Assembly: GCF_002282855.1 (NCBI RefSeq) | Contig: NZ_NRIR01000006.1 | Span: 1 to 64,000 of the forward strand | Length of the DNA: 64,000 bases | Direction: 5' to 3' | Source of the DNA: Paraferrimonas sedimenticola | GTDB lineage: Bacteria; Pseudomonadota; Gammaproteobacteria; Enterobacterales; Shewanellaceae | Shown: one piece after another, positions 29,878-39,557 of the stretch | Layout of the letters: the number at the start of each line of letters is the position of its first letter | Numbering within the stretch: the first letter of the stretch is position 1 | Notes under the pieces: generated by a model | Databases searched by the model: none | What the model saw: only the letters and a program-made list of their open reading frames with translations | What the model was told of the DNA's origin: nothing | Made by a program: the position numbers and the translations under genes

Positions 29878-30318
29878 CTAACCACCTTTTAACGCTTTTA
29901 CTACAAAGTTAAAATAATAATCACGCCAAAGCTGGGAATAGGATAGTTATTTTGGAAAACAATATAAGAGTCGTGAGGCTTGTCACACCAAAAGAAACGT
30001 ACATCTGCTAATGGCAGCGCCACTCGTTATAAATGTAGATACCCGCACGCCCAATAAAGTAAAAATAGCTTAACGGACAAGATTCAAGGGTAAATTTACC
30101 ATTTTTAACCGAAGTTAAAGGTAGAAGTTAGACCACCAGTAATGGCGGCCTGCCATAGTAAGCATGCAAGCGAACGACTGCTTAGGGCCAAGCTTAGCCT
30201 CGCTATGCCACCAAAAAGGTCTTCAAGAGACCTTCGACTAGTAGTTTTCGTTCGCACAATATTCTGGCGACGAGTGGAGTATGGCTACTAAATGATCTGA
30301 GCGTATTCAAATAGCTTT
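29878..30318. other. Intergenic stretch with dispersed repeat copy
   Basis: No gene is seen. It holds a repeat copy at 30171-30212 related at 34 of 42 positions to 31556-31597. The surroundings show no promoter that I would defend. Confidence 0.4.
30171..30212 (+). repeat. Dispersed intergenic repeat, copy 1
   Basis: A 42-bp segment with core tagggccaagcttagcct matching copy 2 (31556-31597) at 34 of 42 positions. Related but weaker words occur at 30841, 35919 and about 36066, each between unrelated genes of the left arm. Confidence 0.6.
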
Positions 30319-30774
30319 TTAAGCTCTCGAATTCGCCAATAGTGACATGGACCACTTGCAAGATCGATCTTCACTTAAAGCTATAAGCCTGTCCTCAACA
30401 TGAGTTTTATCCCATACCGCTGCACACTCTAAATTAAGACAGTCCTCACGAGTTGCCTGTACCTCAACACCCGATTTGACGATAGAAAATGACTTTGCGA
30501 TTTGATCAAATTTGTAGAATTCGGGCTCAGCTAAGTCGAGTTTTGAAATGTCGATGCTACCTACTTTCGGCCATCCTTTGCTACCTAGTGCATATTTCAT
30601 CACCCAAATTTGAAACCCTATATTTCCAAAGAGGCTCTCTGAAACCACTTGGGGGCTCTGATAAAAACTGCCACTAAACGCAATCAACGGGTTAGATACA
30701 ACGACACCGTATGTAAATAGCCCGTTTGCTAGTTCAATTTCTACAACTTTACCCTGTTCAAAATTCTTAGCCAT
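30319..30774 (-). CDS. Imm26-like immunity protein
   Basis: A 151-residue acidic cytosolic protein. The N-terminal pattern GKVVEIELANGLFTYGVVVSN followed by SLFGNIGFQIWVM and WPKVGSIDI resembles Imm26-type immunity proteins found next to polymorphic toxins. No toxin gene is adjacent, so this would be an orphan immunity gene. Assignment is from motif pattern only. Repeats lie on both sides (30171 and 30841). Confidence 0.55.
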   Translation of the reverse strand: MAKNFEQGKVVEIELANGLFTYGVVVSNPLIAFSGSFYQSPQVVSESLFGNIGFQIWVMKYALGSKGWPKVGSIDISKLDLAEPEFYKFDQIAKSFSIVKSGVEVQATREDCLNLECAAVWDKTHVEDRLIALSEDRSCKWSMSLLANSRA

Positions 30775-30840
30775 GCGTCCTAAATCTAATCCATTGGTTA
30801 AATGCTCTTTTTGAAGAGCCTATACTATTTTGGCCAAAAT

Positions 30841-30862
30841 ACGAACGACCGCTAAGGGCCAC
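30841..30862 (+). repeat. Dispersed intergenic repeat, related copy
   Basis: Contains gaacgaccgctaagggcca (30843-30861), which matches 35921-35939 at 17 of 19 positions. It lies in the short gap between the immunity-like gene and its neighbour. Confidence 0.55.
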
Positions 30863-30896
30863 ATATCGACAGCTCTGTAAGAAGGCATACTGGGAT

Positions 30897-31481
30897 TTAA
30901 TTAATCTCGTCCTTGCGGTTAAGGATAAAGCGACTCTTAATCCTCGAAAACCACAAGCTAAAATCGTCCGTGTTTTCAGGATGCTCTAGTCGAGCAAACG
31001 TAGCCTGGTAGGTAGTCTCAAAGCCGCCGTAATTCGACGTAAACCTGTTCACAAACTCCCTTGTTCCAGCTAGAAGTATCGACTCATCGATGTGTATGAA
31101 CCAATCTAGTTCCGCGTCAAAAATATAGATGCCCTCGCTCGGAAGAAGCTGTTGAGATACTTCCACTTGGGAGTCGACCAACGACTGCCAAGAAAGCTCT
31201 AACTCAACAACGGGCCTGAAACCCTTTTTACTCCCAGAGCCAGACATAAGAGCTTCCCAGACCATATAGATGCGATTGCTGGAGTGAAGTGATTGAATAG
31301 TTTTTCGAAGAGCCTCAAACTTCTTTCTATCTATCCAGGATATAGCCTCAGAGTTCTCTTCTGCAGGCCACAAAAGAGCTGACCAATTATCCCGCAAGGC
31401 GAACTTCGGGAATGTAAAAGTCGCTTCGTCATAGATACTATTTGTCACGACTTTTAAAAGGTTGAGGGGGTTACGTTCCAT
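30897..31481 (-). CDS. Hypothetical protein (possible immunity-type)
   Basis: A 194-residue protein if started at the ATG at 31481; an in-frame TTG at 31511 would add ten residues. No signal peptide or membrane segment. The C-terminal YIFDAELDWFIHIDESILLAGTR region looks like the beta/alpha layout seen in several immunity-like families, but I cannot name one. It is flanked by intergenic repeats and lies next to the Imm26-like gene on the same strand. Confidence 0.6.
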   Translation of the reverse strand: MERNPLNLLKVVTNSIYDEATFTFPKFALRDNWSALLWPAEENSEAISWIDRKKFEALRKTIQSLHSSNRIYMVWEALMSGSGSKKGFRPVVELELSWQSLVDSQVEVSQQLLPSEGIYIFDAELDWFIHIDESILLAGTREFVNRFTSNYGGFETTYQATFARLEHPENTDDFSLWFSRIKSRFILNRKDEIN

Positions 31482-31555
31482 TCTTCGTTGCCCTATGAAA
31501 TCGACTCTCAACGAACTGATTTATAAATGAGCATACAACTAACTTGTCATGTTTT

Positions 31556-31597
31556 CGAATGGCCGATTAGGGCCAAGCTAAGCCTCATCATGCCACC
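31556..31597 (+). repeat. Dispersed intergenic repeat, copy 2
   Basis: Partner of 30171-30212 (34 of 42 identical), lying in the 330-bp gap between the hypothetical gene and the Sel1 lipoprotein gene. Confidence 0.6.
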
Positions 31598-31620
31598 CTT
31601 GTCTAGGACATGCGAACATC

Positions 31621-31648
31621 GGCCAAAAGTAGTCATTCACTGTCTTAG
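31621..31648 (+). repeat. Second dispersed repeat type, copy 1
   Basis: A 28-bp word containing ggccaaaagtagtcattcac that matches 33700-33727 at 25 of 28 positions. It follows copy 2 of the first repeat type by 23 bp, so the two words may belong to one larger element. Confidence 0.55.
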
Positions 31649-31810
31649 TGCAACAGCTTTGATTCCTTTAATAGAGGCGCTTGCTGCACAAACAGACGCA
31701 AAAGTCCATGGAACAGTTTTCAATTCAAATGAACAGTCGTAACTTTATCGGAGGTTGCCAAGGCAAAAGAAAAGCGCCTTTCAGACGCTTTGTCGCTGTT
31801 TCTTGGCATG

Positions 31811-33433
31811 CTAATAAGCTGAGCTTGACCCTTCATACTTGCTTAGCTTTTTCTTCTTGTCGAATTCTTTTATCTCTGCATCCATACGTTCTTTAAATTC
31901 GTCCACGTCATAATATAGGATTACCTCGCTGTTCTCCCACTCCTTTTCTAGTTTGATTATGACGCCGTTCTTTTCCCAAGTATGGGTAAGGTAGCCTAGC
32001 TTTATTGAATCAAAAACGTAGGTAGTTTCACCATATTTTTCAGTCAAGAGTTCTTTGATTTCTCTGAAGAATTGGAGCGACCGCGAGCCGAACTCGTACT
32101 GAATTTGCGCTAAATAATCGCCAGATGACCCATAGCCACTGCTATCAGAGCTGATCGAATAAAAGACGAGCATTCTTTCAGAACTCTGCATTAGGTTGCT
32201 AGAAAAGTAGGTGTCAGCCCAATAGTTATAGTCCTCTCTAATTGCCTGTGCGCCAGCCTCCTTTATTTTTTCGCGCATCTCAGCTCTAGTGGCTCCATAC
32301 AGTTTTAGGCCAAACAAAACTGGGGAGTCCTGGTTTCTCAGCTTAATTTTCTCTCTTTTTTCGAGCTCCTCTAGTTGGCTTTTAGCAAATCTGTTGCCAG
32401 CATCTATTGCTAATTGAAACAACTCCTTGGCTCTGCGTATGTCAGTCTCGCCTCCCTGCCCGTCGCGATAAAGTTTTGCCAACCCCTCATAAACAAGATG
32501 AGTGGGCCTTTCAGAGAGCGCTTTCTCGTACCAGTATCTGGCCTTTGCGTAGTCCACTTCAGCGCCAGTGCCTAACGTTAGTATATGCGCCACGTGATAA
32601 TAGGCTCTTGACTCGCCCATATTCGCAGCTTGCTTAAGATACTTATAAGCCTCGTTCGGGTTCCTTGCTCCCCCTTTGCCATTTCGTAATAAATAACCGA
32701 GCATATATGCTCCGTAGCTGCTATTTTGGTCGGCGGCCTTCCGATACCATTCACGAGCTAAGGAGTAATCCGGGTCTCCGATGTTCCCTTTCCTGTATAA
32801 GTCTCCCATGTGTACTTGAGCCTCTGCGTGACCGGCATCAGCGATGGGCTTCCAAACGTCAATAGCTTCGGAGTACCGGCCGAGTAGATATAGACCTCCC
32901 CCTTTTAGGGTCTCTTTGCCAAAGATTTTGTCTAGTTGGTTCTGGCTGTACAAGTCGCCCGACTCTGCGGCTTCTTTATACCAGTAGATGGCCTGCTTTA
33001 AGTTGGGTTTGACGCCTAAGCCAGAATAAAACATATCGCCGAGCTCTTTCTTGGCTCTAGTATTTTTTTGGCTTGCAAGCTTCTTAAACACCTCCAAGGA
33101 GGGCTTGTAGTTTTTGTTTTGTTTGGCCGACAGTGCAATCTGAAGCTGTTCTTCTGCGGCTTTATTGTATTCGGCGCGACGGGTTGTTCCTGCTTTATAG
33201 AGCATTTCTAGGCTTTGTAAATTGCTCCCCCTGTCTCGCTCAATCTTTGCCAGGTAGTAAAAGCCCTCCAAGTCGCCCCTCTCGGCTATCGCCCTGCAAA
33301 CAGCTTCTGCTGTCTCCTTTTTTCCTGACTTGTAGTACTTTGAGCAGGATTGAGCAGTAGGGTTTTCAAGGGGGGCGACTGCGCAGCCGCACAACATGGT
33401 TATTGCGGCTAGGCCTACAGCTGTTTTTTTCAT
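31811..33433 (-). CDS. Sel1-repeat lipoprotein
   Basis: A 540-residue predicted lipoprotein (start ATG 33433, lipobox LCGC). The region from about 85 to 360 carries several Sel1/TPR-like repeats, for example AKKELGDMFYSGLGVKPNLKQAIYWYKEAAE and AQVHMGDLYRKG. A separate C-terminal domain (about 380-520) begins FGLKLYGATRAEMREKIKEAG. Sel1 proteins usually mediate protein contacts; the partner is unknown. The in-frame ATG at 33484 lies upstream of a plausible ribosome site and would spoil the signal peptide. Confidence 0.8.
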   Translation of the reverse strand: MKKTAVGLAAITMLCGCAVAPLENPTAQSCSKYYKSGKKETAEAVCRAIAERGDLEGFYYLAKIERDRGSNLQSLEMLYKAGTTRRAEYNKAAEEQLQIALSAKQNKNYKPSLEVFKKLASQKNTRAKKELGDMFYSGLGVKPNLKQAIYWYKEAAESGDLYSQNQLDKIFGKETLKGGGLYLLGRYSEAIDVWKPIADAGHAEAQVHMGDLYRKGNIGDPDYSLAREWYRKAADQNSSYGAYMLGYLLRNGKGGARNPNEAYKYLKQAANMGESRAYYHVAHILTLGTGAEVDYAKARYWYEKALSERPTHLVYEGLAKLYRDGQGGETDIRRAKELFQLAIDAGNRFAKSQLEELEKREKIKLRNQDSPVLFGLKLYGATRAEMREKIKEAGAQAIREDYNYWADTYFSSNLMQSSERMLVFYSISSDSSGYGSSGDYLAQIQYEFGSRSLQFFREIKELLTEKYGETTYVFDSIKLGYLTHTWEKNGVIIKLEKEWENSEVILYYDVDEFKERMDAEIKEFDKKKKLSKYEGSSSAY

Positions 33434-33484
33434 CCTTTTAAATCCTGCTTCAAGTGTTTGTTGTATAACGATTTGGCCATTCAA

Positions 33485-34094
33485 TTGTTAATTCACAGTA
33501 ACAATTGAATGGCCAAAGTAAATAGCAACAGCTAAGGAATCTCCATTCCTGTGATGGATATTGAGGTTTGTCCGGCAGGCGTTTTAAGCGGGTGCTTTAA
33601 CTGCCTTGTGTAGGCAACAGAAAGCACCTAACGCGCTCTACATTTTCCGTCTTTTTGATAGGGCCGGTGAAAAAAAGGGGGGGGCGACCTCCGACCACCG
33701 GCCAAGAGTGGTCATTCATTGTCTTAGCTAATCCAGTCTTAAAACCCATAGCAAAAGATCGAGATAAATGATTTAAATGCCATTCCGATTAGCCTGTCGA
33801 TTAGTAAAAAATGACAGGAGAGAATCAGATTGGAAATAAACTGACTGGCTGTGTACCTAGGAGCGCCGGTACTCGTGATAGAGATTGTCACGACCACATT
33901 TTAACTACCCCGTTTTTTTACCAAATACGCTTCAACAAGCAAAACTAAATAAATAACAACGCCCTATACCTACGCTTAATTGAAGGAGGACTTATATAAC
34001 CCTTGACGTCGATCAAAGAATGTAACGCTACTATTGGAATAATAGTGCCTTATGCGGCAGGGATTTACCGTTTGCCTAACTGAAGAACAAGGAA
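33485..34094. other. Gene-free stretch with inverted and dispersed repeats
   Basis: No gene is seen. It contains an 8-bp perfect inverted repeat ggccggtg (33662-33669) / caccggcc (33696-33703) enclosing A-rich and G-rich runs, the second dispersed repeat copy (33700-33727), and acctaggagcgc at 33855-33866, which recurs exactly at 43830-43841. Confidence 0.45.
33700..33727 (+). repeat. Second dispersed repeat type, copy 2
   Basis: Matches 31621-31648 at 25 of 28 positions (ggccaagagtggtcattc...). It overlaps the right arm of an 8-bp inverted repeat. Confidence 0.55.
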
Positions 34095-34100
34095 TTGTTG

Positions 34101-35687
34101 ATGTATTCAAAAATCAGGCTAATTTTACCGGCCGCACTTACACTCCTCTTAACCGCGTGCTTTGAGTCAGATGATTCTAAGGCACAAAAGCTCTTGGTGA
34201 GCGCAATAACAGCCCATCAGCAAGCAACCAATCACGAGAGCACCAGCGAATTAAGGCTCAAAAGTTACCAGCAGACATTCGACAAGCTGAGAGAGCTTCG
34301 AGAGACTTACCCAAACGCAACCCCAACCTACGAACTACTAACTGACCAAGTTTCACTAAACGGTGTCAAACTTAGTGAACTTAAAATCGAACACAACAAC
34401 TACCTCTCACAATTGCGAAAAGAAAGAGAGGAGCAAATCAGGCAACAACAAGAAGCAGAAAAGCGCAAAAGATTTTATTCGAACCCCGCCCTGGCCTACT
34501 TTAAAGTCAAAACCAAACCCTTTTATGACTCAAGGGAGATGGACGATGAAGCAAAAATAAATCTAGTTGGGAAACTCTTTTTTCTTATCAAAGAGCTATT
34601 GGGGAGCCATGATACGCTCACTTTCCGGCCAATCTTTCAACTTATTGAGCCTATTATTCAATCAATCGAAGACCGTCGAAAAAAAGAATCACTAGCAACT
34701 AAATTCGAACTCTATTATGCAATCTTCATTGATGACGAGCACGCGACTAAGACGCTTGAAAAATACTCAGACCCATCAGCGCTCGACGAAGCACATAGAG
34801 ACGAACTAGCTCTTCTCTCTATAGCGTTTCATCACCGTAACCAGTCTGATAAAGTCCGATCCGTGCTTAACAAGATGAGGATAAACGCAAAAGAAAACAG
34901 ATGGTGGAACGGCGGGCTTGTATTTGCATACATGCACATCGACCCTGAAGCGGCGGTTCAGCTGGCAATAGAATCTGCCAGAGCCGCACTAGAATCTTTC
35001 AACTTCAGAGGCCAGTCTGAATTTTCGCCATACGACACATTCTCTCCCTTCATAGGTTGGGAACGACGCCCTAAATACAGGGAGCTTTACAAAATATTGA
35101 TTGTTGGGATAAATAAAGCGTTTACTGAGAATTACCACAAAACTAGCCCATACAGCCCCAATATGGACCGGGGCAAAAAAGAGTTATATTTAAGACTCCA
35201 GCAAATAGACAGGCGAGACTTGGCTGAGCGATGGGCTCCCTCGACCCCTTATTGCGCCGATGACGAAATAATCTCTGCCCTTAACTGCGCAAACCAAATC
35301 GCGGTGTTCGACATCCGCACCACTACACGAAAACGCGAGTTCAGAAAACATCTTGAACTTGCCAAAGAAAACCAGCACTTTAAAAACGAACAGGATGAGA
35401 CAAGAATCCTGTTGGGACTGGTAGAAGCAGGAAGAGTGAAAGAAGCTAAAAACTTTCTATTTTTCTCTTCTGAGCAAGCAATATACTCCCATCTAGTTTG
35501 GTTGGAAACTTATAAAGCCGATTGGAGAAAGGCCAAACAATACCTAGCGATGGCAGAACCTGGAACAGCATCCAGAAACCTTTGGGACACTACCCGACTT
35601 CTATACGGTGGCGACATAGCTGAAACCGATACAGAAGAGTACATGGAATATCTCTACGGACTATTTCTTAAGTTCGAAAGCACTTAA
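34101..35687 (+). CDS. Predicted lipoprotein, unknown function
   Basis: A 528-residue protein with a lipoprotein signal (lipobox LTAC, Cys20). An N-terminal helical region (about 25-125) includes a Lys/Glu/Gln-rich coiled coil near 100-125; the rest is helical and resembles an alpha-solenoid without clear repeats. I recognise no family. The ATG at 34101 has AAGGAA 8 bp upstream and is preferred over TTG codons just before. It is the only plus-strand gene of the left arm. Confidence 0.72.
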   Translation: MYSKIRLILPAALTLLLTACFESDDSKAQKLLVSAITAHQQATNHESTSELRLKSYQQTFDKLRELRETYPNATPTYELLTDQVSLNGVKLSELKIEHNNYLSQLRKEREEQIRQQQEAEKRKRFYSNPALAYFKVKTKPFYDSREMDDEAKINLVGKLFFLIKELLGSHDTLTFRPIFQLIEPIIQSIEDRRKKESLATKFELYYAIFIDDEHATKTLEKYSDPSALDEAHRDELALLSIAFHHRNQSDKVRSVLNKMRINAKENRWWNGGLVFAYMHIDPEAAVQLAIESARAALESFNFRGQSEFSPYDTFSPFIGWERRPKYRELYKILIVGINKAFTENYHKTSPYSPNMDRGKKELYLRLQQIDRRDLAERWAPSTPYCADDEIISALNCANQIAVFDIRTTTRKREFRKHLELAKENQHFKNEQDETRILLGLVEAGRVKEAKNFLFFSSEQAIYSHLVWLETYKADWRKAKQYLAMAEPGTASRNLWDTTRLLYGGDIAETDTEEYMEYLYGLFLKFEST

Positions 35688-35719
35688 ACACAGTGCTATG
35701 TGCTCAAGGGCTAGAACAT

Positions 35720-35753
35720 ACAAAAACCTCTACTCATTTGAGTTGAGTTTTTG
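35720..35753 (+). terminator. Probable terminator of the 34101-35687 gene
   Basis: An imperfect A/T-flanked hairpin with actc / gagt core and a TTTTTG tail, 33 bp after the stop codon. Confidence 0.5.
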
Positions 35754-36249
35754 TGTATTGTCAAACAATGACTAATACGTTTGGAATATACCTACGAATA
35801 GTTAAAACATCTCTGCGATGCATAGCTCAAGTCCAAATGCTCTTAAGCTTTGCTACACATTTTAAACTATCCACTCTTTCTACCTTATTGACAGGAAGAG
35901 TGTGAAATAAATAGGTAAGTGAACGGCAGCTAAGGGCCATATTTGGCCCCGCAACTATGTCCACTTGCAAGAAATTTAGTCAGGGCATGTGAGGGATTGT
36001 TTCAGCAAAAGAAAGTGAAGGACTGACTTATCGCCAGCCCCCCTGATTAACTATGCCGTTCGCTCACCCGTTGAACTCACAGCCAGACCGAGCCTCACTT
36101 TGCCATTGTAGTCTCAGTAATAGGAAATTAAGGGAGCAATGAATCCCCTCCGCCTCACAACAAATTGAGGCGCCACAAGGCTAATAAAGCACCCACTTAA
36201 TAATCGCCAATTTTTGTTAAATGGTAATCCCCCCGATAAATAACAGAGG
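35754..36249. other. Gene-free stretch with dispersed repeat relatives
   Basis: No gene is seen. A copy related to the island repeats lies at 35919-35959 (gaacggcagctaagggcca core) and a weaker one near 36066-36105 (cagccagaccgagcctcac). The remainder is AT-rich. Confidence 0.4.
35919..35959 (+). repeat. Dispersed intergenic repeat, related copy
   Basis: The core gaacggcagctaagggcca matches 30843-30861 at 17 of 19 positions. It continues into an internal inverted repeat ggccatat / atttggcc. Confidence 0.5.
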
Positions 36250-36274
36250 CAAAAAGAGCGCTATACGATGCTCT
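36250..36274 (-). terminator. Terminator overlapping the end of the KAP NTPase gene
   Basis: On the minus strand agagc / gctct arms are followed by TTTTTG; the stem overlaps the stop codon at 36261. Confidence 0.5.
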
Positions 36275-39200
36275 CTTCCTTGCTTCTTTTTTTAGTGTTT
36301 TTACCGGCGATTCTAGCACCCCTGCAATGGACTTTGTTCAAGCGAGGGAATTCATCCTTTGAGCCTTTTAAGAACTCCAGGAATACTGATTTATTCCGAG
36401 ACGTCCAACTATCTAAGGATAACTTTTGCTTATCTAAACGCTCTTTCACTTCGGCAGATTCACCAGCCGAGTTCTCGTACAGCATAATTAGATTTGCTTC
36501 ATCATTTTCATTCTGAGGTAGAATAATTGTAGAGTCACTAGGGAACTTTGACATCAGTATATACTTATCGTCGACCCCAACACTGGATAGATAGTATTGC
36601 GCTGTAATAGCTCTATGCACCTTTCCAAAGGTTGCTACCTTTAGTGCATCGAGCAGATCAGCAAGCCAACTAGATTCACACTCTCTAAAGAACGACGGCG
36701 AGTTATTTACATAGTCTAGCAATGCATCGGAAACGACCGCGTTAGCTCCCTTAAGTCTTGTGTTCGAGGATTTAAAGTGTCTAACAAATGCCTTCTCTGA
36801 GCCTGTAGGGGACTTAAATAGCCCCACACAATCTTCTGGTACTTCATAGTTACTTTCGAAGGCTGAAAGTAGCTTCTTGGCAAACTGTTTATTCGACCTA
36901 CTACCAAGTACATCTTTAACAAATTCAGGGGCATAGTGTTTTACACTATCGCTTTTCACGTGAGTCTCCCATCCTGAAACCCAGCCAATAATTAAGTCAG
37001 GCTCCCCCACAGCTGCTTTCAACACTCCATAGTGACGAATAGCTAGTTCATTAATGGAAAGTACGCCTACCTTACGGCCCAAAATACATCTCTTTACAGA
37101 GTCATTGATTAGTTCAGCAATCCCATCTCTATGCATGCCGTTTAGTATATTGTTAAAGCTTTCTATGAACGGAATATATCTAGCGATATCCAGTCCTTTG
37201 CTTTCATATTCTGTAAAGATATGCCTATAGCTTTCGAAGGTGTTCCAGTCCTGATGCTGAATAATATGTGACAAGGTTTGCGCCAGATACTCCTGCTTTC
37301 GCTCGTGACTCATAAGTTCACAATTGCTAATATACTCTTGACAGTAGTTCGTGGTACGCCAGCTTGTATCGAAAGGTAGCGCATAAAAATCGTCATTTTT
37401 GATTCTCATATTAAATTCATGATGATTCAAAATAACCAAGTCTGAAGCTGGTCCGTTTTCACCAGAACTATCAAAATCCCCTACTCTTAGGAATTTTCCA
37501 ATCACTTGGAACAAACTCGATTCTATGGGGTTGCCATTTGCATCAACATTTGCCTTAAGTATCTTTAAGGCCTGACCGCTATTCTTGATACACTTATCCA
37601 AGTTCCACTCAGGGAAGTCCTTCCTATATGGCCAAATAAGCTCAACGAAAATTTCAGAGTTACTAGTCAGTTGAGTGAGCGCTCTGGGTTTCTTGTTGGC
37701 TAAGACCCCTATCCTATAAAGTAAGTTAAGCTCATCTTTTTCTATCGAATTCTTATCTCTGGAGTAGTTTCTGGCCTTCCTATCAATAGATTCAAATAAC
37801 GAATTAAGGCTTTCATTACTGACTTCAAACCCATGTTCGCTTAGTTTTTCTAGTGCACTCAGCACAGAAGTAAGGTTTTCTGACGAATATATATAGGACT
37901 CATTGAATACTATGTTTATTTCTTTAAGCCACCTATCTATCCAGGCCGAAGACTCATCGAAATCAAAAATTACCATTTCCTCTGCCGTGAACAAAACCTC
38001 CTCTATAGGGCACTCAGAAATCATTTTCTTACACACGGTATCAAATCCAAAAGTATCCTTTTTACTTAGTATTTCATCAACATCTCTTCTTTTAATTGCG
38101 GCTTTGAGAGGTTCAACAAGCCATTCGCTCATTGCAATATTTTGCGTAGATTGGAAATGTATACAAATTAGCGACATTGACCACTTCGTGTCAGAAAAGT
38201 TTTTCCTCATTAACCGCTGAGATTCGTAAGCAGCTTTTTCAGCTCCCTTCACCGATACTCCTGCTGAAAATCTTTGCATAAGTATCTTAAAATCGACACC
38301 AAGGTATCTTACCGACATATAATAGTACGCGGCGATTATGGGACTGACTTTATCAGGACTGCATTTTATTGTACTGATAATACCATTCAAATACTGCTTT
38401 AAAAGACGAGGGGTTATCTTGACACCATGGCTTCCACACCAAACTTCCAACAGGTCTGCTACAACATCAATCTGCTCATCAGTTAAATCGTGTTTTATGA
38501 AAGATTTTTTGAAAAGCTCATTAAACGCCTCTCTCCAGCCAGCGCTCACTATGGGAGAAACCCAAAACCTAACAGGAAACTGCTTTGTAACGGACTCTCT
38601 TCCCACTATAGGATCATCAGAAATCGCAGAAGAGATTTGTGATGAAGAAAACGGAACAATTAACCGGAAATTACTGACATTGCTAGATATAAACAACTCT
38701 ATATCACTCCAGATATCTCTAACCTTTTCTGAATCGGATACTCTATCTAAGTTATCAATAACAAGAACATAGTTAATGTTTTTAGGGATTTTGTTAGAAA
38801 ACACCTCAAACGCTTGTTGTAACTCAAGACTTCCAACCTCTCGGTTAACTAGCAACGTTTCGCTGATCCTATCGGTGGAATTTCTTTTTAAGAGATTCCC
38901 AAAGGTGCTTTTTCCAAGCTTTCTACAAAACTTATATTTTTGGGCCAGCCAGGGGGCGCTAAGTAGTTTTATAGCTAGCAAGAATAGTACTGGCGAAAAC
39001 AGAATGAGAAAACTCGAAGCTCCAGCCAAGTCGAAAGAGGATGAATTCACACCCCGCAGAGTATTGATTGTTAGGGAAAGACTTTCGAGAGCAGGCTTTA
39101 AAGCTTGAGTTGAGAATAGTAACAGCAAGGCAAAAACCGCCGTTGCGCCGGGTATACTACTATGGGTAGTCTTCTCATAATCAAATTGATTGCCCAAAGC

Positions 39201-39557
39201 TACACTCTGAGCTTCCCTAATCTCCTCGGCATTTTCCTGACCATCAATACTCGCAATGGATTCGGCCAAAGTTGTCACTAAAGCCTTTTTAGTCGCAGAA
39301 TGTTGGTATTTTTCAACATCAAAAGTAGTAAAAACGTACCCTTTTTCTGCGAGCATTTTTTCGGTTAGAGCGATTACTGTTGACTTACCTGAGCCAAGGT
39401 CTCCCTCCAAACAGATATTTTTGATCTCTGGCTGGGTCTCAAATGTCTCAGCGATTTGAATCGCTACGTAGCTATGACTTCCTCCCTTAAAATCATCACT
39501 ACTAGATGGCTGTTCCAAGAGAAATTTCATTTCAGACTGCTCAACTTCTTTAGACAC
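36261..39557 (-). CDS. KAP/YobI-like P-loop NTPase with membrane insert
   Basis: A 1098-residue protein. Walker A is GDLGSGKST (residues 52-60). Two hydrophobic helices (about 137-157 and 181-200) are inserted before Walker B YVLVIDNLDR (263-272), the layout typical of KAP-type P-loop NTPases. FRLIVPFSSSQI follows as a sensor-like strand. The remaining 700 residues are helical and unrecognised. KAP proteins are membrane-tethered ATPases; some act in phage exclusion. A defence role here is inference from family and island location. The gene is AT-rich, single, and has no partner in the same unit. Confidence 0.78.
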   Translation of the reverse strand: MSKEVEQSEMKFLLEQPSSSDDFKGGSHSYVAIQIAETFETQPEIKNICLEGDLGSGKSTVIALTEKMLAEKGYVFTTFDVEKYQHSATKKALVTTLAESIASIDGQENAEEIREAQSVALGNQFDYEKTTHSSIPGATAVFALLLLFSTQALKPALESLSLTINTLRGVNSSSFDLAGASSFLILFSPVLFLLAIKLLSAPWLAQKYKFCRKLGKSTFGNLLKRNSTDRISETLLVNREVGSLELQQAFEVFSNKIPKNINYVLVIDNLDRVSDSEKVRDIWSDIELFISSNVSNFRLIVPFSSSQISSAISDDPIVGRESVTKQFPVRFWVSPIVSAGWREAFNELFKKSFIKHDLTDEQIDVVADLLEVWCGSHGVKITPRLLKQYLNGIISTIKCSPDKVSPIIAAYYYMSVRYLGVDFKILMQRFSAGVSVKGAEKAAYESQRLMRKNFSDTKWSMSLICIHFQSTQNIAMSEWLVEPLKAAIKRRDVDEILSKKDTFGFDTVCKKMISECPIEEVLFTAEEMVIFDFDESSAWIDRWLKEINIVFNESYIYSSENLTSVLSALEKLSEHGFEVSNESLNSLFESIDRKARNYSRDKNSIEKDELNLLYRIGVLANKKPRALTQLTSNSEIFVELIWPYRKDFPEWNLDKCIKNSGQALKILKANVDANGNPIESSLFQVIGKFLRVGDFDSSGENGPASDLVILNHHEFNMRIKNDDFYALPFDTSWRTTNYCQEYISNCELMSHERKQEYLAQTLSHIIQHQDWNTFESYRHIFTEYESKGLDIARYIPFIESFNNILNGMHRDGIAELINDSVKRCILGRKVGVLSINELAIRHYGVLKAAVGEPDLIIGWVSGWETHVKSDSVKHYAPEFVKDVLGSRSNKQFAKKLLSAFESNYEVPEDCVGLFKSPTGSEKAFVRHFKSSNTRLKGANAVVSDALLDYVNNSPSFFRECESSWLADLLDALKVATFGKVHRAITAQYYLSSVGVDDKYILMSKFPSDSTIILPQNENDEANLIMLYENSAGESAEVKERLDKQKLSLDSWTSRNKSVFLEFLKGSKDEFPRLNKVHCRGARIAGKNTKKRSKEESIV

